Positions 63,101 to 64,000 of a DNA stretch of 64,000 nt are shown here, in pieces; positions within the stretch are counted from its first letter, which is position 1; each line of letters starts with the position of its first letter. Source of the DNA: CAWGYT01 sp963826795 (lineage in GTDB: Bacteria; Planctomycetota; Planctomycetia; Pirellulales; Pirellulaceae); the NCBI GenBank assembly GCA_963826795.1, contig CAWGYT010000009.1, positions 62,001 to 126,000 of the forward strand, written 5' to 3'. The position numbers and the translations under genes were made by a program. Under the pieces are notes generated by a model. It did not search any database and was not told where the DNA came from. It saw nothing but the letters and a program-made list of their open reading frames with translations.

Positions 63101-64000
63101 GACTGTACTCACCGGGCGCGAGCAGTTCGATCCGAGCGACAAGTTGTGCCCCGACATCGTCCACGTCCACTCCATTAGCACCCTGATCGGCGGCGGTGAC
63201 CGAGAATGTCTGAGGCACTTCGGTCGTGCCATCCAGACGCGTCAAGTTCACCGTCCAGACCTCTCCCTCGTGTGCCGAGCCGCTGAGCGCGACAACGGCC
63301 GTCGCATAGTGACTGGCAACACCCGTTGTCGAGATACTGCCGTTGGTCGCTGCCTTAGACAGTTCCAGCTCGATCGAAAACGTGTTGCTGGTATTCTCAA
63401 TCGTCAGTTGGCTGCCGCTGGGTGTCAGCGTATACCCAGCAGGTGCGTTCGCTGCCAAGCCGGTTGCCACTTGTTCCGGCGTCGCACCGGCAATCGGCGT
63501 GTACGTCCGAGTTCGCAGGACCCCCTGGTCGTTCGTCATCCGCAGCGTCCAGGACTGGTTCTGAGCCGTGGTTCCGCTGAAGTCGATCACCGCTTGCTTC
63601 CAAAGGTTGCCGGGCTCCCAGGTGCGAGTCGTCGCTGTATCGACGGGCGGCTGTTCGGGGGTGCCACTGAGGGTGGCCAACACGCTGGAAGTCGCCGCCA
63701 CGCCGGCCGTGCCCGTATTCACACTGGCGACTTCGACCTCCAAGGTGTAGCTGGATAGGCGACTGAGCGTCAGCGTATCGGTCGCCGGATCGTAGACGGC
63801 GTTGTACTCTGCCGGAATCGCCGCGGCGAGATTCGCCCCCACGGTGTCCAGATCGTTGCCAGCGGATGCGGGAGCTGGATACCGAACGCCGTTCAGCACC
63901 GCCGACACCACGTCGCCAATTCGAGGTGATCCCGCGAGCTTGATCTGGCTGCTGTAAAACGCGATCGGAGTGACACCATTGAGCGCTTGCTGGAGAGTCG
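57072..64000 (-). CDS. N-terminal part of giant RTX-like surface protein (start beyond the window)
   Basis: This frame is open from the right edge (no stop in 63912-64000) to a stop at 57072-57074, at least 2,309 codons. From 64000 down to about 59390 it has about twelve divergent repeats of the form x-ETWTLTLDGTxYTY...DxVAxxLA...TLTITR. A unique insert (about 60045-60870) interrupts them. Then come a stretch with RTX-like pieces (LELGRGSDTLTIESTHAG) and a second beta-rich domain (FNGLLAGSDLPQLTW). The last 35 codons before the stop are out of frame: the true continuation lies in the frame of 49528-57051. The signal peptide or LEPR-type start must lie outside. Confidence 0.85.
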   Translation of the reverse strand, partial: TLQQALNGVTPIAFYSSQIKLAGSPRIGDVVSAVLNGVRYPAPASAGNDLDTVGANLAAAIPAEYNAVYDPATDTLTLSRLSSYTLEVEVASVNTGTAGVAATSSVLATLSGTPEQPPVDTATTRTWEPGNLWKQAVIDFSGTTAQNQSWTLRMTNDQGVLRTRTYTPIAGATPEQVATGLAANAPAGYTLTPSGSQLTIENTSNTFSIELELSKAATNGSISTTGVASHYATAVVALSGSAHEGEVWTVNLTRLDGTTEVPQTFSVTAADQGANGVDVDDVGAQLVARIELLAPGEYSPSYDSATNRLTVSDPGGILISLDPVQQAAVQGSMQQDLPNSQRAVTRLEVDLSSTTVDAASESWQLTLDGQNYTYVAQETIDDVGAALAADGHGVGGFSAAYSAANDQLTLRHASSHNVTLSVGGSGTVATTRSVEIDLSAEADGTQAETWVLTIDGVAHTYNATASNTVNQVGSKFDTSAGSGGVAPSISNSYVVDYDTGTKLMTIHRTNQAALTASLTRAGSAITAKESVTVIDLTGSSVDALGETWSLNLNGTPVDYTTAIDIDEVGQGLEGLAGIPVAFSVAYDDSTDNLVVTKSGNADFGGTLTRDAASVGTVTRTETADTWSNVELDLTGPALEDEQWTLTLGGTTKTATIGTTQLNDLSLIDTVDEVATYFKQQFQPGGAPVYSVVKTGTTLTITRQDGTPFTISHSIDAPTVTGAMAVHGSSVPSHWTSGTTSLLGTVHADETWTLTLTPWNGAAQAIPFVARDFDADLDVDLADIAAGLADQLAGLTATNDQLTLPAGQNLAAVLSVVPAPLAAAGQISGELPAAQSSRVTLLDDDGTFSTGDRWQLTLDGQTPYEYVASDTDTLQEIAEGLQTAIGSDYVVSLLDTDADTVSETLVVYGNGGAAVVVDSIEQRRVAGTSSGTMLPTDQRPYDLNLDALDITLQMTAGNSFPFGETWSIVLNGTRYSYRVPNPDEIAETDRNLSFIAGQLANEIDEATYDGADLFDVTSTGNTISISRIKASPYDRVTPEVARGDGTVKAVFDVDHSSGIEGSRPHNVSQIVANTGYYWWDLERLYPYTYYTTVTTTEYHEFAQNAFLELWHQPLGETTWTLLDSSGGSSVVDHGSTSVAEPFLDTNLLDAGHYQIRVGSFRDYVDNSVFADEAAGVVPGISYQLNVSLQRHGTNQDAIDLVGKTVTLTSGNGIGQSAEIRKYNPETKTFSVGVWNSVSSEYEPLPITPLLGDKLEVSFDPLEEYTDYPVSEDTYTVVLTRAPGDDEVVVVDVLPQVTRTYNSTLAFDANAGFGENAAIQVMVATSRATVEMGGVPADNETWTIVLDGIPYSVSASGKSLEQIVSALQVAIDNSTAGDGTIYRASLAGASSLQITATNGSNPENFFAEFAITPDTDGSFEVSGTQGASPGNWQQALIEMTGTPAVNETWTLALGGDSYAYDVSFREDLASIARGLAALIDPAIYHVSVLGRVITVSRIDAADLSATVTIAPRSEGFAVVKPQVVFLGPVTGDPSGATWDVPQTVHVRAIDDPLVDGRDAIVFPAMEERINEIRGPLTVNGGIQVGEERFLENPFMLPAESNWPMADGFLTGFGSVTIDGVQYVTLSDANATHVDPELGEQAGFDPRLNDAPYEFILIDGDARGLTLDVRGRDELDPNTVIFNTRLEDVATLPRFNSVESLADHYFFSPVNPNFNVVEEDQVDVLNVFNGNSVSDDTGVLTENRLYGFGMGPDTVIGETPLRGGISYSMLEVVNLELGRGSDTLTIESTHAGLTNVTAGLGGDELFVNSVGGHTNVSAGGGDDRVTVVSQVAIADSRVDQMGGLLTIDGGPGADIVNVDDTGDSADNTGELTSSTLRGLGMPRVSERQRVRVQARSGSYTLGADGYGQTTLSFEMTVSQVRDALNTLFGSADNEVQVDETVEIRRGDVRARTYEITFNGLLAGSDLPQLTWTDSKTPQLTAFDDASAGVEIETVRDGTTAPGLNTVQTLRLDATSGSVDLRVAEQVLTVPFDSDAAALTALLEPVLNPNNAFLNKPHTDNFSVAEFDGTLHIMFRGEHAHAALEVVDIANLVGSLELVTRVDGINYYDVDTLNIKLGSGNDQFNVRSTHVATVTNLATGAGDDRVYVTSDAASDLSNQPVAHGTLDGIQGLLNVDAQAGANGLFVSDYESPNADVNAVLTDSTLTGLAPAALQYQATGGSFDQGIVIWAGTGDDAVTVNSVEVSGITITTLYANVGDDLISIDASDPGNLGLCPVSSCVDWKFLARSATIRSKHHGPAWASGLTGIKATIF
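59390..64000 (-). repeat. About twelve divergent beta-type repeats of 85-110 residues
   Basis: Repeat cores include ETWSLNLNGTPVDYTTAIDI, DRWQLTLDGQTPYEYVASDT, ETWTIVLDGIPYSVSASGKS and ETWTLALGGDSYAYDVSFRE. Each continues with a V/I-A-xx-L helix and a TLTIT-like strand. They resemble the GDTYTVTINGTxYTYT repeats known from phage tail and adhesin proteins. The left limit is a little uncertain. Confidence 0.7.

Noticed and set aside
49639..63758. Many long open frames on the + strand opposite the giant gene, up to 426 codons
   Set aside because: They are antisense shadows of GC-rich repetitive sequence, with Arg/His/Ser-rich translations and no family motifs.

Overview
This 64 kb window looks like a piece of a GC-rich planctomycete chromosome, probably from the Pirellulales or a close relative. 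The case rests on gene content: a DUF1559 pilin-like protein with its downstream lipoprotein, a DUF1571 protein, a two-domain DUF1080 (3-keto-disaccharide hydrolase type) protein, a ThuA-like secreted protein, a large membrane Ser/Thr kinase, an FHA-GAF histidine kinase, a small CNTCH cytochrome and a giant calcium-binding surface protein. Genes for lipid A synthesis (lpxC, lpxA), an outer-membrane chaperone (Skp/OmpH) and peptidoglycan/division (mraZ, rsmH, murB, an FtsQ-like protein) show a Gram-negative-type envelope with peptidoglycan. The genus is not identified.

Layout. 1-5.3 kb (+): tail of a possible sulfotransferase, coupled GT2 and GT4 glycosyltransferases, a ThuA-like protein and an NfeD membrane protease. 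5.5-11.9 kb (+): a sigma-54-like promoter, a NagD-type HAD phosphatase, a very large protein resembling PPi-type PEP carboxykinase, and coupled purE-purK. 12-23.1 kb (mostly -): ferrochelatase, an MFS exporter, a polysaccharide O-acylation pair (SGNH + MBOAT), cobL, iscA, iscS, a Nudix protein and queA. 23.4-28.5 kb: mraZ with its promoter and a four-box operator, a structured RNA region ending in a terminator, then a minus-strand group (rsmH, DUF1571, a YpsA-like protein and small membrane proteins) and a metallo-beta-lactamase-fold hydrolase. 28.5-35.2 kb (-): two coupled membrane proteins, a lipoprotein, the DUF1559 protein and a receiver/histidine-kinase pair. 35.8-43.3 kb (+): skp-lpxC-lpxA-Gfo/Idh oxidoreductase, a 1004-residue Ser/Thr kinase and a small cytochrome c. 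43.4-49.4 kb: aldose epimerase, CinA, MurB, FtsQ-like, CsrA and the DUF1080 protein. 49.5-64 kb (-): a single giant gene running off the right edge, at least 4,800 codons long.

The giant gene is the most striking feature. In translation order it has about a dozen divergent 85-110-residue beta-type repeats, a linker with calcium-binding motifs, more than 20 regularly spaced RTX-like units of about 60 residues, and a C-terminal block that reads as a seven-bladed beta-propeller closed by its own last strand. It looks like an exported adhesin or matrix protein.

At least seven otherwise well-conserved genes (the PEPCK-like gene, hemH, the MBOAT gene, mraZ, the receiver gene, the FtsQ-like gene and the giant gene) are each split by one frame break in or next to a short homopolymer or GC-dinucleotide run. 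Residual assembly indels explain this best, so these genes are annotated as single units with the break noted.
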